A stretch of DNA of 64,000 nucleotides from Candidatus Omnitrophota bacterium (GTDB taxonomy: Bacteria > Ratteibacteria > UBA8468 > B48-G9 > JAFGKM01): contig JAMWDI010000001.1 in assembly GCA_023819375.1 (NCBI GenBank), positions 171,685 to 235,684 on the forward strand. Direction: 5' to 3'. Under the pieces are notes generated by a model. The model did not search any database and was not told where the DNA came from. It was given only the letters and a program-made list of their open reading frames with translations. A program made the position numbers and the translations under genes. This document shows positions 20,803 through 31,951 of this stretch, in pieces (position 1 is the stretch's first letter; each line of letters opens with the position of its first letter).

Positions 20803-21995
20803 TCTCCTTTACTCCTTTCCCCCTCAAGTTTTGAAGGTAAGCCAAATATTTCTATAAAACCAGTAGATGCTTTATGGTCAAAAATATCTCCATGCGAATA
20901 AGTAGCAAGTTTTTCCTTATAAAGTGAATATGGCGATTCCCTACCAACAACTGTACAATTTCCTTTATAAAGTTTCAATTTTACTGTCCCAGTTACATAT
21001 TTCTGTGTCTCTTCAATAAATTTATCAAGACATATTCTTAAATGAGAAAACCACTGACCAAAATATATAATTTGGGAATATTTTATAGAAACAAGTTTTT
21101 TAAATTCATATAAATCTCTTGAAAAGACAAGTTTTTCAAGTTCAGAGTGGGCTGTATGTAATATAACTGCTGCCGGTGCTTCATATACTTCTCTTGATTT
21201 TATACCAATCACTCTATCTTCAATCATATCAATTCTTCCTATACCATGTTTGGCCCCTATTTCTGCTACTTTTTCAATAATTTTTATTTGATCCATCCTT
21301 TTTCCATTTAAAGAAACAAAAATACCTTTTTCAAAACCAATTTCAATATATTCACCTTTTTCAGGTGCCTTTTCAGGAGAATTTGTAATCTGAAAAGCAT
21401 CTTCAGGTGGTTCCTGCCATGGATCTTCTAAAACTCCGCATTCAATAGAAATTCCCCATAAATTTTCATCTATACTATATGGTTTTTCTTTAGAAACACT
21501 TATTGGTATTCCTTTTTTCCGAGCATATTCTATTTCTTCTTCTCTGGATTTAAATTCCCATTCTCTTAAAGGAGCAATAATTTTTATTTCAGGTGCAAGA
21601 TATTTGAATGTTAACTCAAATCTTATCTGATCATTTCCTTTACCTGTACAGCCATGACTTACAGCATCTGCTTTTTCTTTTTTTGCAATTTTTATAACAC
21701 TTTCTGCTATTAATGGTCTTGAAAGGGCGGTTGCAAGAGGATATTTATCTTGATAGATAGCGCCAGCCTTCAAAGCAGGGATAATATACTCGTTAACAAA
21801 TTTTTCTCTTAAATCTTCATAATAAAATTTCTTTGCTCCTGCTTTTATGGCTCTTTCTTCAAGGATATCTGGTGATTCTATTTTCTGTCCTATATTTGAA
21901 GTATAAGCGATAACCTCTGCATTATATTTTTCTCTCAAATAACTAATTGCAACTGATGTATCAAGACCTCCAGAATACGCAATAACTATTTTCAT
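20799..21995 (-). CDS. argG: Argininosuccinate synthase
   Basis: KIVIAYSGGLDTSVAISYL, YPLATALSRPLIA, SHGCTGKGNDQIRFE, PWQEPPEDAFQIT. Confidence 0.97.
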   Translation of the reverse strand: MKIVIAYSGGLDTSVAISYLREKYNAEVIAYTSNIGQKIESPDILEERAIKAGAKKFYYEDLREKFVNEYIIPALKAGAIYQDKYPLATALSRPLIAESVIKIAKKEKADAVSHGCTGKGNDQIRFELTFKYLAPEIKIIAPLREWEFKSREEEIEYARKKGIPISVSKEKPYSIDENLWGISIECGVLEDPWQEPPEDAFQITNSPEKAPEKGEYIEIGFEKGIFVSLNGKRMDQIKIIEKVAEIGAKHGIGRIDMIEDRVIGIKSREVYEAPAAVILHTAHSELEKLVFSRDLYEFKKLVSIKYSQIIYFGQWFSHLRICLDKFIEETQKYVTGTVKLKLYKGNCTVVGRESPYSLYKEKLATYSHGDIFDHKASTGFIEIFGLPSKLEGERSKGE

Positions 21996-22007
21996 TTTTC
22001 TCTCCTT

Positions 22008-23114
22008 TTAAAAAAATTTTTCTTCTCTAAGTTTCTTTAACAATTTTACCCTATCTATTACTAAAGCACCAAATCCATTAGAGACTGCAGTGAAATTAAA
22101 TAAAATTTTAAGTGTAGGGTTTAAAGCAAACAAATTAAAAATTAAAATCCCTAATATAATTGATATGATCCAGATTAATTTTGAATCTTTAAATTTAAAA
22201 AATATTTTTCTAGCAAGATAAATAAAAATAAAACCTCTTGAGACATATAAAGCAGAAAGAAATAATGAAAGTATGATTACACCCACTGGAACTCCGATAA
22301 CAATGATAAGCAAGAAAAAAATAAGCAAACTTATAAGTAATATAAAAAGAAGCCCAAGAAAAAAGGATTTTATAAATTTTTTTCCAGATGTATTTACTGT
22401 GGATTGAAATAGATTAGGAGCAAAAATTAAAAGTAAAATATGTGGAAGTAGAAGTGAAAAAATAGAGTAAAAAAATCTAAATTTTTTTAAAATTAACAAT
22501 TTTTCAAAAAATTTTTCTCCATATGGTTTTTTTTGTTGTATTTTTCCTTTTATTTCCACTTCTTTATAAAAAATGGGGGATGAAGAATAATAGGTCAAAT
22601 TTCCTAATATTTTACTTCCTTCTTCAATCTTAATTCTCTTGCCATGTATAATTACATCTGAAAAAACTCCTGAAATTTTTACTTCTTCTCCATAAAAAAA
22701 ACTTTTTCCTAAAACATTAACGTTTTTAAGATCAATCTTATTTGCTACAACCCTCAAGTTTCCATTTATTTTAGAATTTTCAATAAATAAATTTCTTGCT
22801 AAGCAGGTAAAACTATTTCCCACCTTTCCTTTAAAATAAACTTTATTTCCTATAGAGTAAAAATCACCCTCTATAATGGATTCAATTTCTTGATTTAAAG
22901 AAGCACATAAAAAATCTCCTTCTATTTGAAAATTACCTTTTATATTTTTTACCAGCCCAAAAAATTCATTTTTAAGGTTTCCATTCAAAAATAGGTTTTC
23001 TCCAATCGCAAAAATTTCTTCTTTAGCACCATTTATTTTTATTTCATCATTTATAAATATTTTAGAAAAAGAAAAAAGTGATGAAATGAAGAAAAAAAAC
23101 AAAGTTTTTTTCAT
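22008..23114 (-). CDS. Exported/membrane protein with bactofilin-like (polymer-forming) repeat region and C-terminal TM segments
   Basis: N-terminal signal, turn-rich beta-helix-like repeats (GNLKNEFFGLVKNIKGNFQIEGDF... KINGNLRVVANKIDL... GSKILGNLTYYS), then 3-4 TM helices. Confidence 0.6.
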   Translation of the reverse strand: MKKTLFFFFISSLFSFSKIFINDEIKINGAKEEIFAIGENLFLNGNLKNEFFGLVKNIKGNFQIEGDFLCASLNQEIESIIEGDFYSIGNKVYFKGKVGNSFTCLARNLFIENSKINGNLRVVANKIDLKNVNVLGKSFFYGEEVKISGVFSDVIIHGKRIKIEEGSKILGNLTYYSSSPIFYKEVEIKGKIQQKKPYGEKFFEKLLILKKFRFFYSIFSLLLPHILLLIFAPNLFQSTVNTSGKKFIKSFFLGLLFILLISLLIFFLLIIVIGVPVGVIILSLFLSALYVSRGFIFIYLARKIFFKFKDSKLIWIISIILGILIFNLFALNPTLKILFNFTAVSNGFGALVIDRVKLLKKLREEKFF

Positions 23115-23587
23115 TTTTTAATTATTTTCATCAAGGCAATTTCATCACATCTCGGAAATTTAGGACAATTAATACAATCAACCCAAATTTTATGTGGTAA
23201 TCTTGTTTTTGGCACTCTGTGAAAACCAAATTTTTCAAAAAATTCAGAATTATAAGTAAGAACAAAAACTTTTTCAACTCCAAGTTTTTTCGCTTCTTTC
23301 AATAATTTTTCAATTAATTTTCTTCCATATCCTTTTTTTTGAAAAGATTCTTTAATTGCAACAGATCTTATTTCTGCGAGATCTTTCCATATAATTTTCA
23401 AAGACCCGCAACCAATAATTTTCCCATTTTTTTCTATTACATAAAAATCTCTTATTCTTTCATAGATCTGATTTAATGAAAGGGGTAACATCTTGCCTTG
23501 AGATGCAAAACTATTTACTATTTTTCTTATTGAATTTACATCTTTTAACTTTCCTTTTCTTATTATTATCTCTTCTTTTTCTTTCAT
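23111..23587 (-). CDS. argA: GNAT acetyltransferase, probable short-type N-acetylglutamate synthase
   Basis: IRKGKLKDVNSIRKIVN, AEIRSVAIKESFQKKGYGRKLIEKLL, C-terminal HKIWVDCINCPKFPRCDEIAL; adjacent to argG region. Confidence 0.7.
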   Translation of the reverse strand: MKEKEEIIIRKGKLKDVNSIRKIVNSFASQGKMLPLSLNQIYERIRDFYVIEKNGKIIGCGSLKIIWKDLAEIRSVAIKESFQKKGYGRKLIEKLLKEAKKLGVEKVFVLTYNSEFFEKFGFHRVPKTRLPHKIWVDCINCPKFPRCDEIALMKIIKK

Positions 23588-24192
23588 TTTATAATAACCT
23601 TCCTACCTGAAATACTAACTCTACCCTCATAAATCAATCTTATTGCAAGTGGATAAATAATGTGCTCCTTCTCTTGAATTCTTTTATGGAGGGTTTCAGG
23701 TGTATCATCGGGAAGAACAGGAACAACTGCTTGTAAAATAATAGGACCTGTATCTATACCTTCGTTAACAAAGTGAACTGTACAACCCGTAAATTTTACT
23801 CCATATTCCAGGGCTTGTTTCCATGCTTCAAGTCCAGGGAAAGCAGGTAAAAGTGAGGGATGAATATTTATTATTTTATTCGGAAAACTCCTCAAAAAAG
23901 TTGATTTTAAAACTCTCATAAAACCAGCAAGACAAACAAGTTCAACTTTGTTCTCTTTTAAAACCTCTACGTATTTTTTTTCTATTTCTCTCCCTAAAAT
24001 TGTTTTATACTTTTCACACGGAATACAAACTGCTTTTATCCCTTCTTTTTTTGCTCTTTCAAGAGCATACGCATTGGGATTGTCACTTATAACAACTCCT
24101 ATTTTTATTGGTAAATTTTCTTGTTTAATATAATCAATAATTGCTTGTAAATTTGTCCCTTTCCCTGAAGCAAGAACTCCTATTGTAAACAT
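23584..24192 (-). CDS. purN: Phosphoribosylglycinamide formyltransferase
   Basis: IGVLASGKGTNLQAIID, LAGFMRVL, NIHPSLLPAFPGLEAWKQALEYGVKFTGCTVHFVNEGIDTGPII. Confidence 0.96.
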   Translation of the reverse strand: MFTIGVLASGKGTNLQAIIDYIKQENLPIKIGVVISDNPNAYALERAKKEGIKAVCIPCEKYKTILGREIEKKYVEVLKENKVELVCLAGFMRVLKSTFLRSFPNKIINIHPSLLPAFPGLEAWKQALEYGVKFTGCTVHFVNEGIDTGPIILQAVVPVLPDDTPETLHKRIQEKEHIIYPLAIRLIYEGRVSISGRKVIIK

Positions 24193-24488
24193 TTTTTTAT
24201 CTCCTCTATTTTCTTAAGCATTTTTTTTAATAATTTAACATATTCTTTTCTATCTTCCAATTTTTTTTCTCTCAATTTCCTTTTAACCCCTTTAATTTTC
24301 ATTCCGTCCTTATAAATCAAGTTCTTAATATTCCTTAACATTTCTATATCATTTTGGGTATAAATTCTATTCCCTTTTTGGTCTCTCATTATTTTAAAAT
24401 TCAATTCTTTTTCCCAGTATCTCAATATATGGGCAGGAATATCAAGTAATTTTGAAACTTCTCTTATATAATAAAATTTTTCTTTCAT
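24180..24488 (-). CDS. MerR-family transcriptional regulator
   Basis: FYYIREVSKLLDIPAHILRYWEKEL winged HTH signature; 102 aa. Confidence 0.85.
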   Translation of the reverse strand: MKEKFYYIREVSKLLDIPAHILRYWEKELNFKIMRDQKGNRIYTQNDIEMLRNIKNLIYKDGMKIKGVKRKLREKKLEDRKEYVKLLKKMLKKIEEIKKCLQ

Positions 24489-25471
24489 TCTTTTTTCAAT
24501 TCTCTAACCATTAATTTTTTAATCTCTTCTTTTGGACAACTCCCTTCATATAAAATTCTATAAATTGATTCTACAATAGGCAACTCAACATTATATTTTT
24601 TTGAAATATTATAAAAGGCATTTGTCGTTGGAATCCCCTCAATAACCATTTTTGATATTTCAAGGTATTTTTCCTTTCCTATCTTTACAATCCCTTCTCC
24701 AAAAGATCTATTTCTACTATACTTACTAAAAGATGTAGTGATAAGATCTCCCAATCCCGAAAGTCCTCTAAATGTTTTTTCTTCTCCCCCAAGAAATACT
24801 CCTATTTTTATCATTTCATTTAAACCACGCGTAAGATAGGCTGCCTTTGTATTTATTCCAAGTTTAAAACCATCTATAATACCCGCTCCTATTGCTATCA
24901 CATTTTTAAATGCACCACCTATTTCAACCCCTATAATATCGTTCGTCGTATAAACTCTAAATTTTTCAGAACTTATCAACTTTTGAATATATTCTGCAAT
25001 TTTTTCATTTTTTGATGCAATAACTGCAGCAGTTGGGCATCCTTTTGCTATTTCCCTTGCAATTGTTGGACCAGAAAGGACCAGAAGTTTCTCATCATCT
25101 ATAAATTCTTTAAATATTTCTGACATTCTTTTACCTGTATTATATTCAAGTCCTTTTGTTCCTATTATAACAGGTTGTTTTTTATAATGATTTTTAAGCA
25201 ATTCAACAGTTTTTCTAAAAAATGAAGACCTTACTGTTATAAAAATTATTTCAGAATTCACTACAACTTCTTCAAGTGAATTTGATATATTTATTTCTTT
25301 TGGTATTTTTATACCCTTAAAATATTCTACGTTTTCTCTCTTTTTTACCAATATCTCATAATTTTCTCTTAGTGGTTCCCAAAGAAAAATTTTATACTTT
25401 AATCTATAAAAAAGTATTGCAAGAGAAATTCCCCAACCCCCACTACCTAAGATACCTATTTTTTCTCCCAT
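24485..25471 (-). CDS. gpsA: NAD(P)H-dependent glycerol-3-phosphate dehydrogenase
   Basis: IGILGSGGWGISLAILF, KGLEYNTGKRMSEI, LSGPTIAREIAKGCPTA, IGGAFKNVIAIGAGI, GLGDLITTSFSKYSRNRSFGE. Confidence 0.96.
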   Translation of the reverse strand: MGEKIGILGSGGWGISLAILFYRLKYKIFLWEPLRENYEILVKKRENVEYFKGIKIPKEINISNSLEEVVVNSEIIFITVRSSFFRKTVELLKNHYKKQPVIIGTKGLEYNTGKRMSEIFKEFIDDEKLLVLSGPTIAREIAKGCPTAAVIASKNEKIAEYIQKLISSEKFRVYTTNDIIGVEIGGAFKNVIAIGAGIIDGFKLGINTKAAYLTRGLNEMIKIGVFLGGEEKTFRGLSGLGDLITTSFSKYSRNRSFGEGIVKIGKEKYLEISKMVIEGIPTTNAFYNISKKYNVELPIVESIYRILYEGSCPKEEIKKLMVRELKKE

Positions 25472-26070
25472 GGAAGTGTAATTCTGTTTTCTTTTCTTTT
25501 TAAAAGACGTTTTATATTTTCTCTGTGAGTAAAAATAATAAAGACAAAAATTAAAACACTTATAGAAAAAAGAAATCTATTATCTGTATAAAAATAAATA
25601 ACAAAAATCGGTAGAAAAAAAGAACCCAAAATTGAACCAAGAGAAACAAATCTTGTAGTCAAAACTACAATTAACCATATTAAAAAAGAAAATAAAGCAG
25701 GCAATGGCAAAAGTCCAACTAAAACTCCGAAACTTGTTGCCACTCCTTTGCCACCCTTACCTTTTAAGAAAATTGAAAAAGAATGCCCCACAATCGAAAA
25801 TAATCCACCCACAAATATTAAAGGTATTGAATATTTTAAAATCTTTCCTAAAAAAACAGGGAAAAAACCTTTCAATATATCAAAAATTAAAACAGGAAAG
25901 CCTAATTTCCAGCCACAAACTCTATAAACATTTGTCGCTCCAATATTCCCACTTCCATATTTTCTAATATCTATACCTTTAACAGTTTTACATAAAAGAT
26001 AACCAAACGGAATACTTCCAATTAAATAACTTAAAATAAAATAAAAAATTTTTTCCACATTATAAACCAA
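25456..26070 (-). CDS. plsY: Acyl-phosphate:glycerol-3-phosphate acyltransferase
   Basis: YLIGSIPFGYLLCK, DIRKYGSGNIGATNVYR, FLKGKGGKGVATSFGV. Confidence 0.96.
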   Translation of the reverse strand: MVYNVEKIFYFILSYLIGSIPFGYLLCKTVKGIDIRKYGSGNIGATNVYRVCGWKLGFPVLIFDILKGFFPVFLGKILKYSIPLIFVGGLFSIVGHSFSIFLKGKGGKGVATSFGVLVGLLPLPALFSFLIWLIVVLTTRFVSLGSILGSFFLPIFVIYFYTDNRFLFSISVLIFVFIIFTHRENIKRLLKRKENRITLPWEKK

Positions 26071-26698
26071 GAAGTTCTTTTACTTTATCAACAGCACTTG
26101 CAGCATCAGGAGCATAACCATCTGCACCAATTTCATCTGCAAATTCTTGTGTTACTGGAGCACCACCTATTATTACTTTTACACTATCTCTTACTCCTTC
26201 TCTTTTTAAAACTTCAATTGTTTCCTTCATTTGTATCATAGTTGTTGTTAGAAGAGCACTCATCCCTATTACTTTTGCACCACTTCTTGCTGCCTCAACA
26301 AATTTTTCAGGAGGGACATCAATACCAAGATCAACAACTTCAAAACCTGCTCCTTTCCACATCATAACTACAAGATTTTTACCTATATCATGCAAGTCTC
26401 CTTTAACTGTTCCAATTGCAAGTTTTGCAATTGGTTTTATTCCTGCTTGCACAATTAATGGCTCAAGTAAACTCATGCCTTTATTCATAGCCCTTGCCGC
26501 TATTAAAACTTCAGGAACATAATATTCATTATTTTTAAATTTTTCTCCAACGACATTCATACCTGCAATCAATCCTTCATTAAGTATTTTTTCAACAGGA
26601 ACTTTTTCTTCAATTGCTTTGCTTACCAGTTCTTCTGTTTTCTTCATATCCCCTTTAATTATTGCCTCTTTAATTTCACTAACCAAATTATCCGCCAT
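26060..26698 (-). CDS. B12-binding corrinoid protein (MtaC/MtbC/MetH-cobalamin-domain type)
   Basis: GTVKGDLHDIGKNLVVMMWKGAGFEVVDLGIDVP (DxHxxG), IGMSALLTTTM, VIIGGAPVT. Confidence 0.93.
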   Translation of the reverse strand: MADNLVSEIKEAIIKGDMKKTEELVSKAIEEKVPVEKILNEGLIAGMNVVGEKFKNNEYYVPEVLIAARAMNKGMSLLEPLIVQAGIKPIAKLAIGTVKGDLHDIGKNLVVMMWKGAGFEVVDLGIDVPPEKFVEAARSGAKVIGMSALLTTTMIQMKETIEVLKREGVRDSVKVIIGGAPVTQEFADEIGADGYAPDAASAVDKVKELLGL

Positions 26699-26792
26699 TT
26701 TTTTCCTCCTTTTTGTTTAAAAATTTTAAATAAATACATTTTTATGTCAAATATTTTACATAAACAAATAAAAAAAGTAAAATAAATTAATT

Positions 26793-26865
26793 GGGCGGTT
26801 AGCTCAGTGGTTAGAGCACTACCCTTACAAGGTAGGGGTCGCAGGTTCAAGTCCTGCACCGCCCA
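26793..26865 (+). tRNA. tRNA-Val (anticodon UAC)
   Basis: Acceptor GGGCGGT/ACCGCCC, anticodon stem CTACC-CTTACAA-GGTAG, T-arm GCAGGTTCAAGTCCTGC, discriminator A. Confidence 0.95.
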
Positions 26866-26920
26866 TTGAAACTTTTAAACTTTATCTCTCATCTAAAATC
26901 TTGAAAAAGGAGGGCAAAAG

Positions 26921-28789
26921 ATGGCTGAAAAAATTATTGGAATAGACCTTGGAACAAGTAATTCTTCTGCAGCAATAATGGAAGGAGATAAACCTGTCAT
27001 TATTCCAAGTGCAGAAGGAACTACAATTGTTGGAGGGAAGGCTTTTCCTTCTTATGTTGCTTTTACCAAAGATGGACAAGTCCTTGTAGGTGAACCTGCA
27101 AGAAGACAAGCAGCAGTTAATCCTGAAGGAACTGTTTTTGCTGTGAAGAGAAAAATGGGAACTGATTATAGATATAACATTTATGGAAAAACATATACAC
27201 CAGAACAAATTTCTGCTTTCATACTTCAAAAAATCAAAAGAGATGCAGAGCAATTTTTAGGTTATCCGATTAAAAAAGCAGTTATTACTGTACCTGCTTA
27301 TTTTAATGACAATCAAAGACAAGCCACAAAAGATGCTGGAACAATTGCTGGATTGGAAGTAGTTAGATTAATTAACGAACCTACTGCTGCTGCACTTGCT
27401 TATGGTCTTGATAAACTAAAGGAAGAATTGAAAATACTTGTTTTTGACTTTGGAGCAGGAACTCTTGATGTAACAATAATGGAAATGATGGGAGGAGTTT
27501 TTAAAGTTCTTGCTACAAGTGGAGATACGCAACTTGGTGGTACAGATATGGATAATGCTTTAATCGAATATATTGTAGAGGAATTTAAAAAGGAAACAGG
27601 AATTGATTTAAGAAATGATAAAATGGCAATGATGAGATTAAAAGAAGCAGCAGAAAAAGCAAAAATAGAACTCTCATCTGTTGTTGAAACAGAAATAAAC
27701 CTTCCTTTCATAACTGCAGATCAAACAGGGCCAAAGCATCTTGTTATGAAAATAAGAAGAGCAAAACTTGAAGAACTTGTTGCTCCAATCATTGAGAGGT
27801 GTAAAGGACCTATTGACAGGGCTTTAGAAGATGCCAAATTGAAAAGGTCCGATATCAACAAAGTAATTCTTGTTGGTGGCCCTACAAGAATGCCAATAGT
27901 TCAAAAATTTATAGAGGAATATATTGGAATTCAACCAGAAAGAGGTGTTGATCCTATGGAATGTGTTTCTATTGGTGCAGCAATTCAAGGTGCAATACTT
28001 GCAGGTGAAATGAAAGATAAAGATATTTTACTTCTTGATGTCACCCCACTTTCCCTTGGAGTTGAAACACTTGGAGGAATTTTTACAAAGATTATTGAAA
28101 GAAATACCACAATACCTGTAAGAAAAAGTCAAATATTTACAACTGCTGCTGATAACCAGACATCTGTTGAAATCCATGTTCTTCAAGGTGAAAGGCCAAT
28201 GGCAAAAGATAATTTATCTCTTGGAAGATTTCACCTTGATGGAATTCCACCCGCACCAAGAGGTGTTCCTCAAATAGAGGTAACCTTTGATATTGATGCA
28301 AATGGAATATTACATGTATCTGCTAAAGATCTTGGAACTGGAAGAGAACAATCCATAAGAATAACAGGTTCAAAAAAACTTTCACAAGAAGAAATTGAAA
28401 GAATGATAAAGGAAGCAGAAAAATATGCAGAACAAGATAAAAAGTTAAAAGAAATTGCTGAACTTTCCAATCAGGCCGATTCTTTAATATATACAGTGAA
28501 TAAAACATTAAAGGAACATGGTCATAAATTGAGCGAAAATGAAAGAAAAGAAATAGAAGAGAAAATAAACAATTTGAAGAAAATAATTGAGTCTGATACA
28601 AAAACAGCAGATCAAATAAGAAAAGGAATAGAAGAATTAGAAATGGCTTCTCACAAACTTGCTCAGATTTTATATCAACAAGCCCAACAGTCACAAAGTT
28701 CTACGACAGAAAAAGAAGAAAAACCCAAAGATGAAAAGGTAGTAGATGCTGAATATAAAGTGGAAGATGATAAAAATAAAGAACAATAA
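26921..28789 (+). CDS. dnaK: Chaperone DnaK (Hsp70)
   Basis: [62 protein letters not shown]; preceded by AAGGAGG. Confidence 0.97.
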   Translation: MAEKIIGIDLGTSNSSAAIMEGDKPVIIPSAEGTTIVGGKAFPSYVAFTKDGQVLVGEPARRQAAVNPEGTVFAVKRKMGTDYRYNIYGKTYTPEQISAFILQKIKRDAEQFLGYPIKKAVITVPAYFNDNQRQATKDAGTIAGLEVVRLINEPTAAALAYGLDKLKEELKILVFDFGAGTLDVTIMEMMGGVFKVLATSGDTQLGGTDMDNALIEYIVEEFKKETGIDLRNDKMAMMRLKEAAEKAKIELSSVVETEINLPFITADQTGPKHLVMKIRRAKLEELVAPIIERCKGPIDRALEDAKLKRSDINKVILVGGPTRMPIVQKFIEEYIGIQPERGVDPMECVSIGAAIQGAILAGEMKDKDILLLDVTPLSLGVETLGGIFTKIIERNTTIPVRKSQIFTTAADNQTSVEIHVLQGERPMAKDNLSLGRFHLDGIPPAPRGVPQIEVTFDIDANGILHVSAKDLGTGREQSIRITGSKKLSQEEIERMIKEAEKYAEQDKKLKEIAELSNQADSLIYTVNKTLKEHGHKLSENERKEIEEKINNLKKIIESDTKTADQIRKGIEELEMASHKLAQILYQQAQQSQSSTTEKEEKPKDEKVVDAEYKVEDDKNKEQ

Positions 28790-28866
28790 ATTCAAGTTTT
28801 TAATTAACTCTATGTTCTCCTTAAAGTTTTATTCAATTGCATAAAAATATTTGAAACATTTTTCCA

Positions 28867-29472
28867 TTATCTTATAAGTTTCAAATGTTTTAACGTTGTT
28901 AAGGAACTTCTTTCATACTCTTCAAGTTTTATTTGTATAAATTTTATTGCTCCTTCAATATTGGGTATCAAAACATGTTCAAGGGCATTAACCCTTCTTC
29001 TTGTTCTTTCAATTTCAACAACAAAACCAATTAACTTATTTTCAAGAAAATAAAGTTCTAACAAATTCTTTAAAATTTCAAAACTTTCTTTTAAAAGGTA
29101 ATTATAAAAGGGAGGTAAAAAATAATTTGGTTGAAACTTTTCTATCTCTACCATTTTAATTTCAGAAACAGGTATGTTAAAAATTCTCTTTTTCTCAAAT
29201 TTAAATTCAACTTTTAAAAATTGTGTTTTTAAAATATAATCCCACCTTTCTTTATTCATACCGCCCTTTAAAATTAAAATTTTTTCGTAAAACCTTATTA
29301 AATCCTCTTCAATTTTTTCTCTCTTTTTTCTAACTTCAGAAACTATTTTTCTAAACTCTATAAGAAGTTGTTCTTCTTTTTCTTTCAATAATTTATGCCC
29401 TCTTTTTGCAAGATTTATTCTTTTTTTTAACTTTAAAAGTTCCATTCTGGTAGGATTAACTTTCATTCTCAT
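28867..29472 (-). CDS. atpD: V/A-type ATPase subunit D
   Basis: [29 protein letters not shown]-terminus and [18 protein letters not shown]-terminal signature. Confidence 0.93.
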   Translation of the reverse strand: MRMKVNPTRMELLKLKKRINLAKRGHKLLKEKEEQLLIEFRKIVSEVRKKREKIEEDLIRFYEKILILKGGMNKERWDYILKTQFLKVEFKFEKKRIFNIPVSEIKMVEIEKFQPNYFLPPFYNYLLKESFEILKNLLELYFLENKLIGFVVEIERTRRRVNALEHVLIPNIEGAIKFIQIKLEEYERSSLTTLKHLKLIR

Positions 29473-30880
29473 TTTCTTCTTTCCAATATTTTTCCATTAT
29501 AAAGGGTGGGATTCTCTTTATTTCTGATTTTGGTAACATTTTTATTAATTTCCAGCCAAGATTTAAAGTTTCTTCAATACTTCTATTTTCGTTTAAACCT
29601 TGATTTATAAATTCTTCTTCAAACTTCTTTGCAAAATTCAGATGTAAAATATCTATTTCGGTTAATGCTGCTTCACCAAGAATTATCGCCAGTTCTTCTG
29701 CCTCTTTTCCTCTTGCATAAGAAGCAAAAAGTTGACTTGCAAGATATGGATGGTCTTCTCTTGTAAGTTTTTCACCTGTCTCTCTGTTTACTCCTATACC
29801 TTTGTCTCTCAATCTTGAAAGTGAAGTTAAAATATCAACAGGTGGATATATGCCTTTTAAATGTAAATCCCTTGAGAGAATTATTTGTCCTTCAGTAATA
29901 TAACCAGTTAAATCTGGAATTGGATGTGTTTTATCATCCTGAGGCATAGTAAGAATTGGTATTTGAGTTATTGAACCAGTTCTACCTTTAATCCTACCCG
30001 CTCTTTCATATATTGTCGCAAGGTCCGTATAAAGATATGAAGGATATCCTCTTCTTCCAGGGATTTCATCTCTTGCTGCCGATATCTCCCTTAATGCTTC
30101 TGCATAATTTGTCATATCGGTAAGAATTACAAGAACATGCATTCCAAGTTCAAAAGCAAGATATTCAGCACAAGTCAATGCAATCCTTGGAGTTGAAATT
30201 CTTTCAATTGCTGGTTCATCTGCAAGATTTATAAATATCACACATCTTTCAATTGCTCCACTTTCAATAAACTCTTTCTGAAAAAACTCTGCCTCTTCAA
30301 ATGTTATTCCCATGGCAGCAAATACAATTGCAAATTTCTCCTCTTTTTCTGTCAGAATTTTGGCCTGTTTTACTATCTGTGTTGCAAGCAAATTATGAGG
30401 CAATCCTGAACCTGAAAAAATTGGAAGTTTTTGGCCTCTAACCAAACTATTTAATCCATCAATTGCAGAAATCCCAGTTTGTATAAATTCTGAAGGATAA
30501 TCTCTTCTTGTTGGATTAATTGGAGAACCATTTATATTAAGATATTTTTCAGGAATAATTTCAGGGCCTCCATCTCTAATTTTTCCCATTCCTGTGAATA
30601 CTCTTCCCAGCATAGAAGGGGAAACACCCAATTCTATTGGTTTACCAGTAAATCTTACCTTAACTTCACTCAAACTTAATCCTGAGGTTCCTTCAAAAAC
30701 CTGAACAAGTGCTTTATCTCTTTCAACCTCCAAAACTTTTCCCAACCTTTTTTCTTCATTTTGAATAACTTCAACAAGTTCACCATACCCGACTCCTTCA
30801 ACTCCCTCTATTAAAATTAATGGCCCTGAAATATTTTTTACACTTTCATAATTTTTAAGGTAATTTATTATGTTTTTCAT
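29456..30880 (-). CDS. atpB: V/A-type ATPase subunit B
   Basis: [87 protein letters not shown]; start moved to Met47, which removes overlap with purM. Confidence 0.94.
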   Translation of the reverse strand: MKNIINYLKNYESVKNISGPLILIEGVEGVGYGELVEVIQNEEKRLGKVLEVERDKALVQVFEGTSGLSLSEVKVRFTGKPIELGVSPSMLGRVFTGMGKIRDGGPEIIPEKYLNINGSPINPTRRDYPSEFIQTGISAIDGLNSLVRGQKLPIFSGSGLPHNLLATQIVKQAKILTEKEEKFAIVFAAMGITFEEAEFFQKEFIESGAIERCVIFINLADEPAIERISTPRIALTCAEYLAFELGMHVLVILTDMTNYAEALREISAARDEIPGRRGYPSYLYTDLATIYERAGRIKGRTGSITQIPILTMPQDDKTHPIPDLTGYITEGQIILSRDLHLKGIYPPVDILTSLSRLRDKGIGVNRETGEKLTREDHPYLASQLFASYARGKEAEELAIILGEAALTEIDILHLNFAKKFEEEFINQGLNENRSIEETLNLGWKLIKMLPKSEIKRIPPFIMEKYWKEENENES

Positions 30881-30934
30881 GACAAAATAGATTATAATTA
30901 TAAAATAAAAAATGTCAAAAATCTGGAGGAAAAA

Positions 30935-31951
30935 ATGATACTTAATTATAAAAAGGCAGGTGTTGATGAAAAAAAGGCAGAAAAACTTGTTGAATTTATT
31001 AAAAAGAAAGCAAAACAAACTTTTTCAAAAAATGTAATAGGTGATATTGGATTTTTTGGGGGTTTTTTTAAAATCCCGGAAGATTATAAAAATCCTATTT
31101 TTGTTTCATCTACAGATGGGGTTGGAACAAAAATTTTACTTGGACAAGAAATGGGAATTTTCAAAGGGTTAGGAATAGATCTTGTCGCAATGAATTGTAA
31201 TGATGTTTCTGTTTGTGGTGCAAAAGTCTTATTTTTTCTTGATTATATAGCAGTTGGAGAAATAAAAGGGAAAAGAGAAAAAGAAATAATAGAAGGCATT
31301 ATTGAAGGATGTAAAATTGCAGAATGTTCTTTAATCGGTGGAGAAATTGCTCAAATGAAAGACATTTATGGTAAAAATGGTTTTGACCTTGCTGGATTTT
31401 GTGTAGGTATTACAGAGAAAGACAAATTAGTTGATGGGAGGAAAATTAAAAAAAATAATGTTGTTTTAGGGATTTCATCAAATGGTGTTCATAGTAATGG
31501 TTTTTCCCTTATAAGGAAAATTTTCAAAAAAAGAGATTACCATAAATATTTTGATGAACTCGGAAAGACACTTGGGGAAGAATTGTTAGAACCTACATTC
31601 ATCTATTCTCCTTTTCTTTATGAATTATCTTCTTTAAATTTAATAAATGGCGCATCCCATATTACAGGTGGTGGGATAGAAGGAAATTTAATAAGAGTTT
31701 TGCCTCCAAAATTGAAATGTGTAATAGACAAAAATTCATGGGAGATACCCCCAATTTTCAAGATAATCCAAAAATTTGGAAGAATAATGGAAAAGGAAAT
31801 GTTTAACGTTTTCAATATGGGCATCGGGTTAATTCTAATTTCAGAAAAAGAAAATATTGAAAAAATATTACAAATTTCTCAAAAGTACAAATTAAAAGTG
31901 TATATTATTGGAGAAGTTAAAGAAGGAGAGAGAAAAATAGAAATATCATGA
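30935..31951 (+). CDS. purM: Phosphoribosylformylglycinamidine cyclo-ligase
   Basis: [86 protein letters not shown]. Confidence 0.96.
   Translation: MILNYKKAGVDEKKAEKLVEFIKKKAKQTFSKNVIGDIGFFGGFFKIPEDYKNPIFVSSTDGVGTKILLGQEMGIFKGLGIDLVAMNCNDVSVCGAKVLFFLDYIAVGEIKGKREKEIIEGIIEGCKIAECSLIGGEIAQMKDIYGKNGFDLAGFCVGITEKDKLVDGRKIKKNNVVLGISSNGVHSNGFSLIRKIFKKRDYHKYFDELGKTLGEELLEPTFIYSPFLYELSSLNLINGASHITGGGIEGNLIRVLPPKLKCVIDKNSWEIPPIFKIIQKFGRIMEKEMFNVFNMGIGLILISEKENIEKILQISQKYKLKVYIIGEVKEGERKIEIS

Noticed and set aside
26659-26859. 66 aa minus-strand ORF (MQDLNLRPLPCKGSALTTEL...)
   Set aside because: Antisense translation of the tRNA-Val gene; a classic spurious ORF.
30881-31018. N-terminal extension of the V-ATPase B ORF ([13 protein letters not shown]...)
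   Set aside because: Hydrophobic, not part of the family, and overlaps purM on the opposite strand; the internal Met at 30880 is a better start.
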